A stretch of 64,000 nucleotides of DNA from Rhytidiadelphus loreus (Eukaryota; Streptophyta; Bryopsida; Hypnales; Hylocomiaceae). Positions within the stretch are counted from its first letter, which is position 1, and every line of letters begins with the position of its first letter. Below, piece after piece: positions 1 through 11,776 of this stretch. Position numbers and translations under genes: made by a program. Where the stretch lies: positions 55,099,348-55,163,347 of the forward strand of contig OX344764.1 in NCBI GenBank assembly GCA_947034895.1, read 5' to 3'. Under the pieces are notes generated by a model. That model saw only the letters and a program-made list of their open reading frames with translations, did not search any database and was not told the origin of the DNA.

Positions 1-586
1 GTCGATGTATGAATGCTCCGTTGGGGAGCTCTTTATGCAGTTGGCAATCTGACTGACTGTCACGCGATTTTGAGAAATTCCTCGCATGTTCGAAGAATGC
101 AGAGTTTGGATTTCGGAATTGAAGCTCGTGCGGATTGTCTTCACAAGTAAGTCCAGTCCACTAGCTAGCTTCCAGCTGCATGGAATGCAACCGAGGCCAT
201 TTGTAAGCAGATGGAAAGGTTAGTGAAGCGGTTCCAGTAACGTTATGAATGGAACGTGGACTTGGATCCGTCCTGATCATTTTGTTTTCGCCCGCCCGAA
301 GCCGATTCTTGTGAGGGTGTGAATTGTTCCCACCCGCCCAAAGCCGATCATGAGCCGATTCATGTGGATGTAAAGACCTGCGTCTGTCGCAGATGCAGTC
401 GGAATGCAAGTGAGGAGGTGCATCTGATGCCATCCATGTTCCTTCGTGGTACGGTGTTCGGCATGTCAAACCTCCAGTTCTTACGTACGGAAAGAAGTTG
501 GGCAGCTGCAGTGCAGCTTCGACGCATTTGAGGCAACATTGGTTGACCTTGCGTAGCGTTCATCCGTGTGACCGTGTCTCAGTTTA

Positions 587-1391
587 GAGCATCCCCACGG
601 CTGGCGCATGAGAGAGACGTAAGATTGCGCTCTTTGCCTTGCTCTTCAATTGCGTGCGATGATCGTTTGCCCACTGCGAAACGGTGAAGGAGGCACGCCA
701 AGACGGACAGGCACTAGCTGCGACCGAAAAATCCAGTCCTTCCAATTCACATCATCCCAATCGTCAGTGTATCCGCACGCTAAATTTGAGAAGGGGCGCC
801 AAGTTTTGAAAGTTCAATTGTTCATTATTCAATTGTAAAATAGATGTATATATTCTATAATTGAACTGTCAATCCTCATAGCGTTTCAGTAGTTCCCAAA
901 AAATAAATTTAAATGCGTGTGAGCCTTGAGTGCGAGCCGACTGTCGGTACCTCGGAATCGGGGTCGAAAAGAACAATCAACCCGTTCGCCGGGCCCTGGC
1001 AAGTTCCAGCATTTAGCCGTTCGCTCAGAGCATTCTCGCCGCGGCGGGGCGCCAAGGGGAGGTAACACGGGGAGTGGGCGGGCGGGCCTGGGCTGGGAAG
1101 CTTGTCCCACGGCAGCCTCGTGAACCCGATCGGCCACGCTGAAATTTGGGGAAGGCCCTGCGAACTGCAGCGGTGTCTTGCTAGTGCCTTGCCAAATTGC
1201 CTGGTTGCACTTTTGACCCGGTTTCCAAGGTCTTGTGCAAACGTGGCACTGCAATGTGGTATCTGACTTCCTCAGGTGTTGGATTTGGCGAGTGAGTGAG
1301 TTTCCCTTCCACTGTACTCATGCAGACATGCCAAACCCCCTCTTTTGAGGATTTGGCGCCCATGTCTGGCGAGTCAAGTGTGGGGATGCTC
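587..1391. mobile_element. GC-rich insertion in the left arm with short terminal inverted repeats
   Basis: The right arm lacks about 945 bases present here, so something was inserted after the duplication or lost from the other arm. Within it, GAGCATCCCCAC at 587-598 is repeated inverted at 1380-1391, which would bound an 805-bp element. The flanking triplets are TTA and TCA, an imperfect match to a 3-bp target duplication. The complement strand near 1210-1254 encodes CHVCTRPWKPGQKC, which resembles the CxxC..W.PGxxC knuckle of Ty3/gypsy Gag proteins, but no surrounding Gag or Pol is readable. The true right limit may be near 1525. Superfamily is not assignable. Confidence 0.4.
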
Positions 1392-1524
1392 TCACGCAAT
1401 TCGGCCATAGCCGGACATTTTTTGGCTAGCCTCGTGCCTGCCGTGGGGCACTTATTTTCGTTGGGCTAGGCCAAGCCCTGGGTTTGTGCCAATTCTTGAC
1501 TTCCCGTGGGCATGCTTTTAGCTT

Positions 1525-2379
1525 CTAAACTCCCATTGTCCCCTCGGGGATTGACAAAATGGATTTTGGTAGGTTCCTATGGTCTCAATTTTTGTTGGGA
1601 TTTTTTTAAATTTGTTAAAAAAATATATATAGGAAATTAAACACATTAGGTTTCTAAAGAATATTAATAATTTGTATTTCAAATGGTGCTTGAGGGCAAA
1701 AATTAGGCCACCCTTAGCCCAAAACGGAGTTCATTGGGCAACCTAAAGAAAATCACAAGAAGACAAAATAAAATTTCCAAAATTTTGTTTTTGATAGAAA
1801 GTATTTTTGCCTGCATGGAAAGATTTGATTCATTCTATTTGGATTATTTGGATTAGTAATGAGAAAGTTAGTAATGGGTAATTTTCACAAGTTTTCAAAA
1901 AAAATTTAACATGGTTTAGTTAGCTTGCAAGAACAATCTCACCATTGAAATTAGTGATTTTCAATTCCATCTTAGAGCTATTAATCATTTTGTTTTTCCT
2001 TTGATCTTGTGTCTTCTTCTACTTAACAATTCTTTAGAGAATGAAAATCAAGTAATTTTTTTTCTTGAATTCTTTTTTGTAGACTTTCAACATAAAAAAT
2101 TAAAAATTTTCAAAAGAAGAAAATTCAAAGCCTTCAAATCTAATCACAAAAGGTGCAAGAAAACTTGTTTACTTCACTTTAAATACATACACCATGCAGT
2201 CGTTGCGGTCAAAATTTCTAAAATGTCTTCTACATATTCATATACTGGAGACATTAGATCCTATAGTTAGATATGCAAAAAGAATCATTTATAAAGTTTT
2301 TTTCACTTTGCAATAGACATGGCAATTTTGAGAATTTGAGTGGTTTTTTATGAAGAAAAAGGCTTTGGGAGTTTAGGGG
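1525..2379 (+). mobile_element. TTAA/CCC-ended MITE, copy within the left arm
   Basis: The body from the CCATTGTCCCCTCGGGG segment (about 1533) onward matches the well-preserved copy at 53241-54161. It ends in TTTAGGGG followed by TTAA at 2380-2383. The left terminal repeat is degraded: CTAAACTCCCATTG replaces the usual CCCCTAAAGGACCATTG. It lies at the same relative place as the copy at 8864-9763 in the other arm, so it was present before the inverted duplication formed. It has no coding capacity. Confidence 0.7.
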
Positions 2380-3640
2380 TTAATATGCAAAATTGCAAAT
2401 GGTTCAAAGGTTTGAACTTTATTTGTTAGTGTCTCTATCTACAAAGAGAGATTAATATGCATTGGTTCTAAGATTCAAACTTTATAAAACTAGATATGAA
2501 AATGGGTTGAAAGCAAAAACATCATGTTGGAGCCCATTAGTCAAAAGAATGTATAACATGTGAACTTAAATGTCCAACTAACCATTGCAAAATGGTTAAT
2601 CATCATTTCTAAACTAAATTTAGCATCTTAAATTGTGTTCAAATGTCAATTATCTTATATTTGTAGTATATGATATTATAGATGATCCTCCACTATAAAA
2701 CAAATTCAATTCATTTTGTGGAAAATTGTCACTTCTTATTATAATTTTGAAGCAAAAAATGAAAATAGGTTAGTAAATTTAGCAAAGAAATAAAATTCAT
2801 TTGGGAAGAACAAGGAACAAAGGAGATTGGTGTGAGAATTTATCAATTAAATATTTTACATTTTATTCCCCCTAATACACACTTGCTAATAGTCTTTAAG
2901 TCAAATGCCTCTGTGAAGCTAATTTTGTCCTTTTACATATATGAAATACATTGTGCTTTGATATTTTCACTTGTAAGAGAAAGCATTTTCAATTGATGTT
3001 GAATATTTTAGAACTTTTGATTGAATAATCAAATTATTGGAATATTTAAATATAATAGAAAAATAAAATTATATCAATTAGAATGTATATTAGAATAATT
3101 TGAAATATTTACAAGAATTGAAAGTTAGAATAAAAAACATAATTATGTAAGTTGAATATTAAAACCATCTAAAAGAAAAGAAAAAATGCGAATGAAATTC
3201 ACGCAATATTGTGTAATTTTGATTCCTATGCATAGAGCTTGCAATTGCAATATTTTTCCCAATTTCTTTTAAAAAAATTTCAAAATATCAAAATGAAGTA
3301 GAAACAAAACTTGTCAAGTTTCATTTCTTTTTAGTTTAAATCAAATACTAGGAATGGATATTTTGAAAGTTACAGTGAAGCTTGACCATGGCACATCCAC
3401 TTTTATTTAAGTATGTGGATCTATGGGGGCCGATGTCTATTCAAGTTTATTTAATTATTGTGAGAATTTTAATAGTGTAAGACCATCTCACAATAGTTGG
3501 GTGAACGTGTTTCAATTAGTATAAACAATTGGATGAAATTTAGACGACAATCATTCTATTTGGAAAAATATGAAATAATGAATAGATTGCATTACATCAT
3601 TTTATCTTAAATACACTAATGAAATTGTAAATTAGTAAAC

Positions 3641-5759
3641 CTTCCCATTAATTTAAAAATTAGAACAAGTTCATATAATTTTTCTCGTGGGGCAACTTAT
3701 TGAATTAGTTTGGGTAGTAAAACTATTACCAAAATGATTATAGGATTCATGAATTGAAAGTCAACAAATTACAATTCCAAAGGAAATTTATGAGACATGC
3801 ATTAAAATTAGCAATAGCATGTTGGGGACCTTTGGTTCCAAGAATTAGTTTTAATGTGTATGTCAAATAGAATTGAGAATTAGTGTATGTTAATAGATAG
3901 TTTTTGTCAAATATTGGTAGCCATTTAAATTTTTTCAATCAATAGCTATAAATCACCTAGAAGATTGTAACATAGAATCATGTGAAAAATGAATTTGATA
4001 TACAAACATTTAAGAATACAATAATTTTTTGGGATTAATTACTTGCTATTGGTATATGAGGTGACAATATTGACTATGGGACAAGATCAAAGAATAATTT
4101 TGTTAAGATAAATGTTTAGTTTGAATGAAGACTATCTCAAAATATATAATTCAATGAATTTTGGACGAATGTGATTTAACTAGTGTGAACATTTCTATAA
4201 AAGAAGATGAAAATCATAGTACTGGAGACAAAATGAAAATAGTGTGGAGGAATGCAAACCACCAATTATAATCATTTATCAGAATGATTGTGAAGTAATG
4301 TATTAGTGCCAATTTCAAATTTGCATAATTTTCCAAGTTTAGTGTTGTTGTAGGGTGTACTAATTGAATTCATGTGTGTAGTAAATTTTGAATGAACTAA
4401 ACTAAGTATTATGAGAGTGAAAAATCATAAATTTAAATGGAAGGTAGTGAATGCAAATGGAATCAATATAAGCTAAAGGACCCTCCGCTACCAAGGAAGA
4501 GATTGGGTCACATCTTTTCAAACACCCAACAATTTCTTATCCATTGAGGTGGATACTAGCTTTCACCAATTATTGCTTATAAGAGGACTAAGGTAGAGGC
4601 ACCTAAAGTTGCCACAATCCATTTGTTGCCACCTATAAGATGGCTTGGAAATAGCCCATGGAAGGGTGACAAAAAGAGTCATCAAATCCACCAAAACTAC
4701 TACAATCTCTCAAGAGCAACCAATGGGAGTTGAAGCATCTTTTGCTTAAAGGGTGGCCGTTTGAGGGTGAGTTTAGTAGCATAAGTAGGTATCCTATCCT
4801 CCCACCTTTGAAAATTCACAAAATATTACCCAAGCATTGAAAAATTACAAAACAACTTCAACTGGATTTTTCTGGAGGTTGCTAACAAATTCATCAAAAA
4901 GAATTTAGAATTTGACATTAGAAGACATTAGGACCAAAAAAAGTGGCAATATTTGGTGAGATTAACTAAATGGCTGACAATTGAATAGTTGTTGCTATGC
5001 CATTACCGTTAATCTAAAATTCAATTATTTTGATGCATTATTCATAAATAATGTTTTTTTTAGAGTTTTTATGAAATTCTAGTGTCACCAAACTATTTCA
5101 TGTTCAAGGCACTACACTAATTTGCCCTAATAGTAAAAGGGAAAATTAACAACACCAGTCCTAGAAAATTAGTATCACTACAAAATTTTATTTTTGTGGA
5201 CTTTGGTATGAAATAGAAATTATTCATACTACACTAATTTAAAATATTGTGACTTTGATAAATTAGTGTCCCGTGCACTATTAGAATAAATCTATATACT
5301 TTTCAAAGTAAGCATCTTTGTTTTACGTAAATACTTTTCTTGTTGGGGCAAACATTAGAGCACATTTAGTTTGTAACCTTGTAGTATTCTTTGTCAATAG
5401 TGAAAGCATTTTAGTTGCTAAAAGGCAAATTCATACCAAAAGAGATACATTAAAATAATCTCATAATTGTCACTTTAAATGTATGTTTACAATTTAATTA
5501 TCAAATTAGAGTGGTAGGAAAATTGAAGCAAATGATTACTAATAAATCTACAAAGCTTTTGTAGATCTACCACTATCCAAGCTTAGTGGTGAAACCTCAG
5601 TTTAGTATTCTCAATTAACATTGCATATGACAATGACAGGTAGAAGCCTCTAACATTCTACTTATGCAATTTTGTCTACAAATGGCTGAAGTACACCATC
5701 TTTTTAGAAAAAGTCATATCAAACCATGGTAGTCTGTAAAATTTGTCATATACCATATA
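3641..5759. other. Loop of the inverted duplication, AT-rich, no gene seen
   Basis: No coding exon is recognisable. Two things stand out. About 4120-4370 is a diverged direct copy of 3480-3680; both carry the 'gac/act ATCTCA' start and the 'TGATT..GTAATG' end. About 4715-4965 is a copy of a dispersed repeat also found at about 52139-52415 in a HYDIN intron. The remainder is A+T-rich with nothing I can name. Confidence 0.6.
4715..4965 (+). repeat. Dispersed repeat family R4, copy 1
   Basis: Blocks such as GCAACCAATG..AGTTGAAGCAT, a TATCCTAT block, ACTTTGAAAA, AAAATATT and GAGGTTGCTAA..TCATCAAA occur in the same order and spacing at about 52139-52415. The family's ends and class are unknown. 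Confidence 0.55.
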
Positions 5760-6318
5760 CTCGGGGGGGATCACTTAGAGTGTCTATTAGAAACCACATG
5801 CGAACAAAACTTTGGTCCCTCTGTATATTTTTGAATTTTAAATTTTAAATTTAAAAAAAAAAAATGAATAGATTTTTCTACTTTGAAAATTTATGTTTTG
5901 AATTATTGATATTTTTATTTGCTAATCAAAATTAGTTAAAAAAAATTGAAGTAAAAAGATACATTGTAGGACTAAAAAATAACTTTCACACCCCTATATT
6001 ATAGAAATTGTCTAAAAAATGAACAAAAAATTCCTAAAATAACTCTCTATTGAAAGCTCATTTTAAGTTGAATATTGATTCAATGGTCATCTAAATGTGT
6101 TCTCTATAATTATTTGAGTTGAAAAACATGCCACTTTAGTTCATTTTCAACCTCTTCTAGAAATCATTTCATATTTTATTTGAGTTGGAAATTTTGGCAA
6201 TAGAAACCTATAGTCATTATTAATTAATATTCAAAATTTTAGGTTGAAATTATAGTTGATTAGAAACCACTTGTTTGCACGTGGTTTGTTGTAGTAGAAC
6301 TATGTGCACACCCCACAG
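5760..6318 (-). mobile_element. MITE family M2, uninterrupted copy
   Basis: About 560 bp bounded by inverted ends: CTCGGGGG..CACTTAG at the left, and the complement of a related sequence at the right, with AAACCACRTG blocks just inside each end. It is homologous in inverse orientation to 39801-42216. This copy lacks the CACTA insertion of the other one and so records the pre-insertion site: around 6066-6082 the sequence reads straight through with a single ATT. The flanking octamers ACCATATA and ACTGTATA agree at 6 of 8 positions, a possible decayed 8-bp target duplication. There is no coding capacity. Confidence 0.7.
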
Positions 6319-7276
6319 ACTGTATATCATTTTGCTACCTTCAAATAAATAAATAAATTCAACTAAAGGCATGCCAATATCCTAAACCCATTGCTACCAT
6401 GGTGGACTCCATCATATACTAGTTATACTTTAGGGAGAGGAAGAAGGGATCTATTTGTGATAGGAAGAGGAACTCAAGGCAAGTGTAAGAGAATTGAATG
6501 GATTGCCCAACTTCAGGTGAAGGCATCACCCATTATATGACACTTTGGATTACCTAGCCAAGACAACATGGAATGAAGGGAGAGGGAACAATCCATCAAC
6601 TCCATCAAACATCTAATTATGAATAAATCAAATTTTAAACTCATACACATGCTAAATTTTCTTCTCATGTCCACGTAAATCATTGTAATGTTTGGTAATC
6701 AAGTATAGTCAAGGAAGGGTTGTTGACCATGGAAATCATTTGTTTAGATATGATATGAATCATTGGCTTAAAAGAATACAAAAACACTCATTGGAAGTCA
6801 AACTATTATAGAAGACTTCCCTTTTTCAAAACCAAATTGCAAGGCTGAATAGTTGTAGTTTTGTCTTACATAGAAAAATTCTCCATCATTGATTTCATCA
6901 AAAAGAAGAAGTTGTAGGGTCCTTTAAGGGTAAAGTTGTGTATAGAAAGTTAATGTCATGAAAATGGTGAGGTTGTCGTAGAAGTTTGGAATATGTAACA
7001 ATATAACTTAATTACTGAAGCTCTTCAAAATATCTTTTGGAATTTCACTCTTTATCGATTATTGTATTTCATTTATCTTTTCTAGGCTAAAAAAATTGAA
7101 ACTCTTCCATACACTTTCAAAAGCATATTTTTATTTTCAACAAATATCAAATATATTGATCTATTATATGACATTATAAAGAATAGGGTATATTATATAG
7201 GGGTATATTACATTAGATAGCCCAAGTAAACTACTATTTGTGTGGCAAATACAACACGCAAATATACATATATTAA
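6319..7276. other. AT-rich loop sequence with R3 repeat, no gene seen
   Basis: No exon is recognised. About 6710-6960 is a copy of repeat family R3, shared with about 18440-18700. It carries CACTCATTGGAAGTCAAACT and the AGAAGACTTCC block in the same order. The rest is AT-rich and unassigned. Confidence 0.5.
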
Positions 7277-7610
7277 CCCTTCAAGTCCCATTGTTCCTAT
7301 GCGGACAAAATAGATTTTGGGCCGGTTCCTCTGAGCTCAATTTTTTCCAATGTTTTTTGAAACTTTTTGCAAGATATTAAAACTTATTAGCTTTGGGAGA
7401 ATATAATTTTTATTTCAATTGGTGTCCAAGAGCACAAGCTATATCACAATAAGCCTAAATTTCAACTCAATGGGTAATAAAACGGAAATCCACAATAACT
7501 TAAAATATAAATTTTAAAAACTTGATTCTCATAGATTGTATATTTGTCTACATGGAAAGTTTTAATTCATTCCATTTGGATTTTTCATGTGAAAATTTTG
7601 GGCAAAGTGA
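7277..7610 (+). mobile_element. TTAA/CCC-ended MITE, truncated copy in the loop
   Basis: TTAA at 7273-7276 is followed by CCCTTCAAGTCCCATTG and then the family's left-half sequence (ACAAAATAGATTTTGGGC, TTCATTCCATTTGGAT). At about 7610 the family match stops and the right arm of the inverted duplication begins. The element is therefore cut by the inner breakpoint of the duplication. Confidence 0.6.
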
Positions 7611-10347
7611 ACTAATATGCAAGTTCATTGTATTTAAGATAAAATCATGTAATCTAGTCTATTCATTATTTTATATTTGTTCAAATAGAATGATTGTCAT
7701 CTAAATTTCATCCAAGTGTTCACAATAATTGAATCACATTCACCCAATCATTCTTAAATGGTCTTATACTATTCTAATTCTTACAATAATTAAATGAACT
7801 TGAATAGACATTAGCCCTTACAAATCCACATACTTGAAAAGTGAATGTGCCATGGTCAATCTTGATGGTAAATTTTAAAATATACACTTCTAATATTTGA
7901 TTCAAACTTTTTTAAATGAAACTTGATAATTTTTGTTCTACTTCATTTCAAAATTCTAAAAAAAAAATCAATTGGAAGAAATATTGCAATTGCAAGCTCT
8001 ATGCATTAGAATCAAAATTACATAATATTGCGTCTATTTCATTTGCACTTTTTTGGAATGGTTTTAAAATTCAAATTACAAAATTACGTTTCTCATTCTA
8101 ACTTTCAAATTTTGTAAAGATTTCAATTATTCTAATATACATTCTAATTGATATTATTTTATTTTCATATTTTACTTTAAAATATCTAATAATTTGACTC
8201 TTCCATCAAAAATTCTAAAATAGTGAGCATCATTAGAAAATATTTTCTTTTACAAGCGAATAATTTCAAAGCATAATGTACTTCATATATAAAAGGACAA
8301 ATTTAGCTTGATAGTGGCATTTCACTTGGAGGTGCGTGTGTGTGGGAGGATAAAATATGAAATATTTAATCGAGAAAATTTCCTCGAGAAAATTTCACAC
8401 CAATCTCCATTGCTACTTGTAGCTCTTTGAAAAAATTCAAATGAATTTTATTGTGTTGCTATATTTACTAATTTGTTTTTTAACTTTTTGCTACAAAATT
8501 ATAACAATGACAATTTTTCACAAAATAAATTGAATTTGATTTATAGTGGTAGGGTTTACATAATATCACACACAATAATACAAGATTAATATTTGAATAC
8601 AATTTAAAAGGCTAAATTTAGCTTGGACATGATGTTTGACCATTTTGTAATGAGTTTGGTCCTTTTAGTAGGAGTTGAAATTTACATGTCATACATTCTT
8701 TTGACCAATGGTCCGCAACATGACATTGTTGCTTTTAACCCATTTTTACATAGTTTTATAAGTTTTGAATCTTTGAACCAATGCATATTGATTTTTCCTT
8801 ATAGATAGAGACACTAACAAATAAATTTTGAACCTTTGAACCAATTGCAATTTTGCATATTAACCCTTAAACTCTTAAGTCATTTTTTTCATCAAAAACC
8901 ACTCCAAACTACCACTTCTATTGCAAAGTGCAAAAAACTATATAAATTCGTTTTTTTGCATACCTAACTATAGGATCTTGCACTATTCTAGTATACAAAG
9001 TGTGGAAGAAATTTTAAAAACTTTGATTGCATAAATTGCATGATATGTGTGTTAAAGTGAATAAATAAGTTTTCATGAACCTTTTTGTGACTAGATTTTT
9101 AAGGCTTTCAATCTTCTTATCTTGAAAATTTCTAATTTCTAATTTTAAAGAAATGAATTGAAATTCTAGGAAAAAATAACAACTTGATTTTCATTCTTTA
9201 AGAAATTGTTAAGTAGAAGGAGATACGAGATCAAAGGAAAAACAAACAAACAATTAATAGCTCTAAGATGGAATTGAAAATCAATAATTTTAATGTTGAG
9301 ATTTTTCTTGCAAGCTAACTAAACCATGTTCATTTATTTTTTGAAAAAGTATGAAAATTGCATTAAAAAATGAATCCTATAGTGGGAGTTTCAAGAAGAT
9401 GAGTGCTTAGATTGCTTGAAAATAAGATTGTCAATAACTAACTTTTTCATCACTAATCCAAATAATCCAAGTAGAATGAATCAAATCTTTCCATATAAAA
9501 AATATTTTCTATAATAAACAAAATTTTGAAAATTTTATTTTGACTTTTGTGATTTTTTTTTTGAATTGCATGACAAACTCTGTTTTCGGCTAACCTTATG
9601 ATAGCATAACTTTTGCTCTTGGACACCATTTGAAATAAAAATTATGTTCTTAGAAAGTTAATGTATTTCTCTATATATATTTTTAATTTAAATTCAAAAA
9701 ATCACAACAAAAATTGAGACCATAGGAACCTACCAAAATCCATTTTGTCAATCCCCGAGGGCATTAACCTAATCTCTGCATGCGGCGACTCGGATGAACG
9801 CCGTACCCAAGGTCAACCAAGATTGCCGTAAATGCGTCGAAGCTGCCCAACTCCAGTCCGTACGTAAGAATTGGAGACTTGACAAGCCGCTTGAGCCGAA
9901 CAGCAGGGAAGGATCATGATGGCATCAGATGCACCTCCTCACTTGCATTCCGACTGCATCGGCGACAGACGCATGCAGGTCTTCACACCCACACAAGAAT
10001 CGGCTTTGGGCGGGCGGGAACAATTCACACCCTAACAAGAATTGGCTTCGATCGGGCGGGCGAAAACAAAATATATAATCAGGACGGATACACGTCCAAG
10101 TTCCATTCAAAACGTTACTGGAGCCGCTTCACTTACCTTTTCATCTGCTTGCAAATGGCCTCGGTTGCATTCCATGCAGTTGCACGCTAGTGGACTTACT
10201 TGTGAAGACAATCCGCACGAGCTTCAATTCCGTAAAGAATCGAAATCCAAACACTGCATGTCGGCTTCGAACATGCGAGGAATCTCTCAGAATCGCGTGA
10301 CAGTCAGTCAGATTGCCAACTGCATAAAGAGCAGTTCATACATCGAC
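7600..10347. repeat. Right arm of the large imperfect inverted duplication
   Basis: This is the reverse-complement counterpart of 1-3640. The AT-rich inner part is 7600-8860, the middle is a MITE (8864-9763), and the GC-richer outer part is 9785-10347. The arm still matches at the position corresponding to window base 1, so the duplicated segment probably continues rightward toward the germin-like exon at 10675. Short ORFs here (for example 9879-10190 and 10042-10512) have degraded partners in the left arm and are not credible genes. Confidence 0.9.
8864..9763 (-). mobile_element. TTAA/CCC-ended MITE, copy within the right arm
   Basis: Inverse orientation. TTAA at 8860-8863 is followed by CCCTTAAACTC, and the far end reads into ATCCCCGAGGGCATTAACC near 9751-9768. 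The body is the reverse complement of 1525-2379 and of the well-preserved copy at 53241-54161. No coding capacity. Confidence 0.7.
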
Positions 10348-10674
10348 TTCAGCTCAAATCTTCACGGGCACAGTTGGTTTCAATTCGACGTACATACCTT
10401 GAGATTTTCACATACCAAAGATCTAGTTCAATTGTTCTTATTGGATTGCAGCGATGGCGGGTACCACCTCCGACAACCCCAGTTGGGATTATGTGCTCCT
10501 CATGGCGAGTAAGCGGGCATTTGAATTACATAAGTTTGCAACTTTGTGATCGTTGAAAATGAGATGGGCAAGCTGTTTTTTCTTTGATAGAGATTTCTAG
10601 CTGCCAAGTACAAGTGCACTACAGTTCGTCTGGAAATTCCCAATTTTATTAATGGAAGTTATGGTGCAGTTCTG

Positions 10675-10837
10675 TTGGTGGGCGCTGGGAGTGTCATGGC
10701 CGCCGATCCCGACCCGTTGCAAGACTTCTGCGTGGCAGATCTGTCGCCCATTGCGCCTTTGGTGAATGACCATCCTTGCAAGCCCCGCAGCTGTGTCTCT
10801 GCCCAAGAATTTTTCTGCAACGGCTTCCAAAAAGCAG
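10675..10837 (+). pseudogene. Germin-like protein, first-exon fragment
   Basis: The translation contains AADPDPLQDFCVADL, then HPCKP and VSAQEFFCNGFQKAG. That is the N-terminus of a mature germin-like protein, an apoplastic cupin that often has superoxide dismutase or oxalate oxidase activity. The hydrophobic stretch AVLLVGAGSVMA before it resembles the end of a signal peptide, but no ATG opens this frame upstream; the ATGs at 10652 and 10661 are in another frame. The only in-frame ATG, at 10696, would remove the signal peptide. A splice donor follows at GCAG|GTACTC (10837/10838), where germin genes commonly have an intron. I found no second exon with the cupin metal-binding histidines before the next gene. 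It is probably a broken gene, or one whose start was lost by a one-base frameshift. The sequence just upstream belongs to the inverted duplication. Confidence 0.75.
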
Positions 10838-11632
10838 GTACTCCATGTCAACTCTAATTTGTATATTATACTAGCTCGCTGCATGTCCCTGTCGCTGTAA
10901 TCTGCAAATTCTGGCCGAAGTAGCTGGAATTTGGGTGAGCGCTCCAAGTCATAACAAAGCTCCTTAGGCGATTCGTACGGAACCGCTTTAGATACCGTCC
11001 AACAATCCTAGCACTTTCGCCAGTTTCCAATTCCCGCACCTAATTTCAAAATCCAATGTGCAAGTTGAGGCTGTTGAGCCAATCGGTGATATAGCGCGTA
11101 TAGAGCCAAATTCCGGTAATTGAAATGGAATTTCGTTAAATTGGCGCGATTCTGCAGCCAAATTAAAATTGTGACATGCATCTTCTAATTTCAGTCCACA
11201 ATTAAACAAGGACAGGTAAGGAATTTATGTTTCGTCCTGAAACGTGCCGTAGTACTGCATTAAATTGGAGTACCTCCAGTTTCTCTAAATTCACGTTAGT
11301 GTATGGGTGTGAATGTACCTGAGGGATTTTTCACTAGAGGAAGGGCATCCCTGCTTCTCTAGTTTCATTCCGCCCTCCTGCAGCTTACAGCTAATCGATC
11401 AGTGATAATTTATCGATAATATCGATCTCTGCAGGATTCACTTATCTGCCTAAGCATTGATCGATCTCGTCTCTAGCGGGCTCGAGAAATTTGTGTTTTC
11501 AGAGACAAGCTATCAGTTCAATCAATCAAATCTGGTGCTGTGAAGTTCTAGCTAAAGATCCATTTGTTTTATTACAACTTACTAGCGTCTTCGATTCCAG
11601 CTCGATCGATCGATCGACACAGTACCAATTGC
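10838..11632. other. Intergenic, moderately GC-rich, no gene seen
   Basis: I searched for a germin cupin exon and found none. Short ORFs on both strands look accidental. A palindromic GATC-rich stretch (tcgatcgatcgatcga) lies at about 11602-11617, just before the small ORF. Confidence 0.5.
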
Positions 11633-11776
11633 ATGGCTGGTGCAGGAGATGGAGGTGGTTCCAAGTGGAATCCTCCGAAACGCTCAATGTCCATGACGAA
11701 ATCCTCAAGAGCGGCGAACTCTGTCAGAGACCGATCCTCAGGAGCGGCGGACTCTGTTGAATTCCGATATGATTGA
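11633..11776 (+). CDS. Small unrecognised ORF, 47 residues
   Basis: ATG to TGA, starting MAGAGDGG and ending SVEFRYD. I do not recognise the product. It is rich in Ser, Arg and Gly, with basic and Ser/Arg clusters (KRSMSMTKSSRA, RDRSSG), has no membrane segment and no signal peptide. A small direct repeat within it, TCAAGAGCGGCG / TCAGGAGCGGCG, yields the related SSRAANSV and SSGAADSV segments. It sits in a GC-richer island between the germin-like fragment and the cysteine protease. It could be a real small protein, the first exon of a longer gene, or chance. There is no homology or expression evidence behind the call. Confidence 0.25.
   Translation: MAGAGDGGGSKWNPPKRSMSMTKSSRAANSVRDRSSGAADSVEFRYD

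Larger units (their letters stand above)
1..3640. repeat. Left arm of a large imperfect inverted duplication
   Basis: Read as reverse complement, this stretch follows 7600-10347 in order. The first window bases match 10341-10347, the GC-rich part 1-575 matches about 9785-10347, the MITE at 1525-2379 matches the one at 8864-9763, and 2384-3640 matches about 7600-8860. Similarity is obvious by eye but broken by many substitutions and small indels, so the duplication is old. The left arm alone has about 945 extra bases at 580-1525. The arm reaches base 1, so its outer end is not in the window. I see no intact gene in it; short ORFs in 161-1408 look fortuitous. Confidence 0.9.

Noticed and set aside
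161..1408. Overlapping ORFs of 60-122 codons on both strands in the GC-rich left arm
   Set aside because: Their counterparts in the right arm are frameshifted and differ in length, and no family is recognisable apart from a short zinc-knuckle-like motif.
5080..5260. A second CACTA end near the CACTACACTAATTT words
   Set aside because: There is no matching TAGTG end, no subterminal repeats and no target duplication.
9879..10512. ORFs of 103 and 156 codons on the plus strand
   Set aside because: They overlap in different frames and correspond to non-coding sequence in the left arm; composition follows the GC-rich repeat, not a protein.
10652..10700. ATG 10652 or 10661 as the germin-like start
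   Set aside because: Both are out of frame with the conserved AADPDPLQDF segment, so neither can start that protein without a frameshift.
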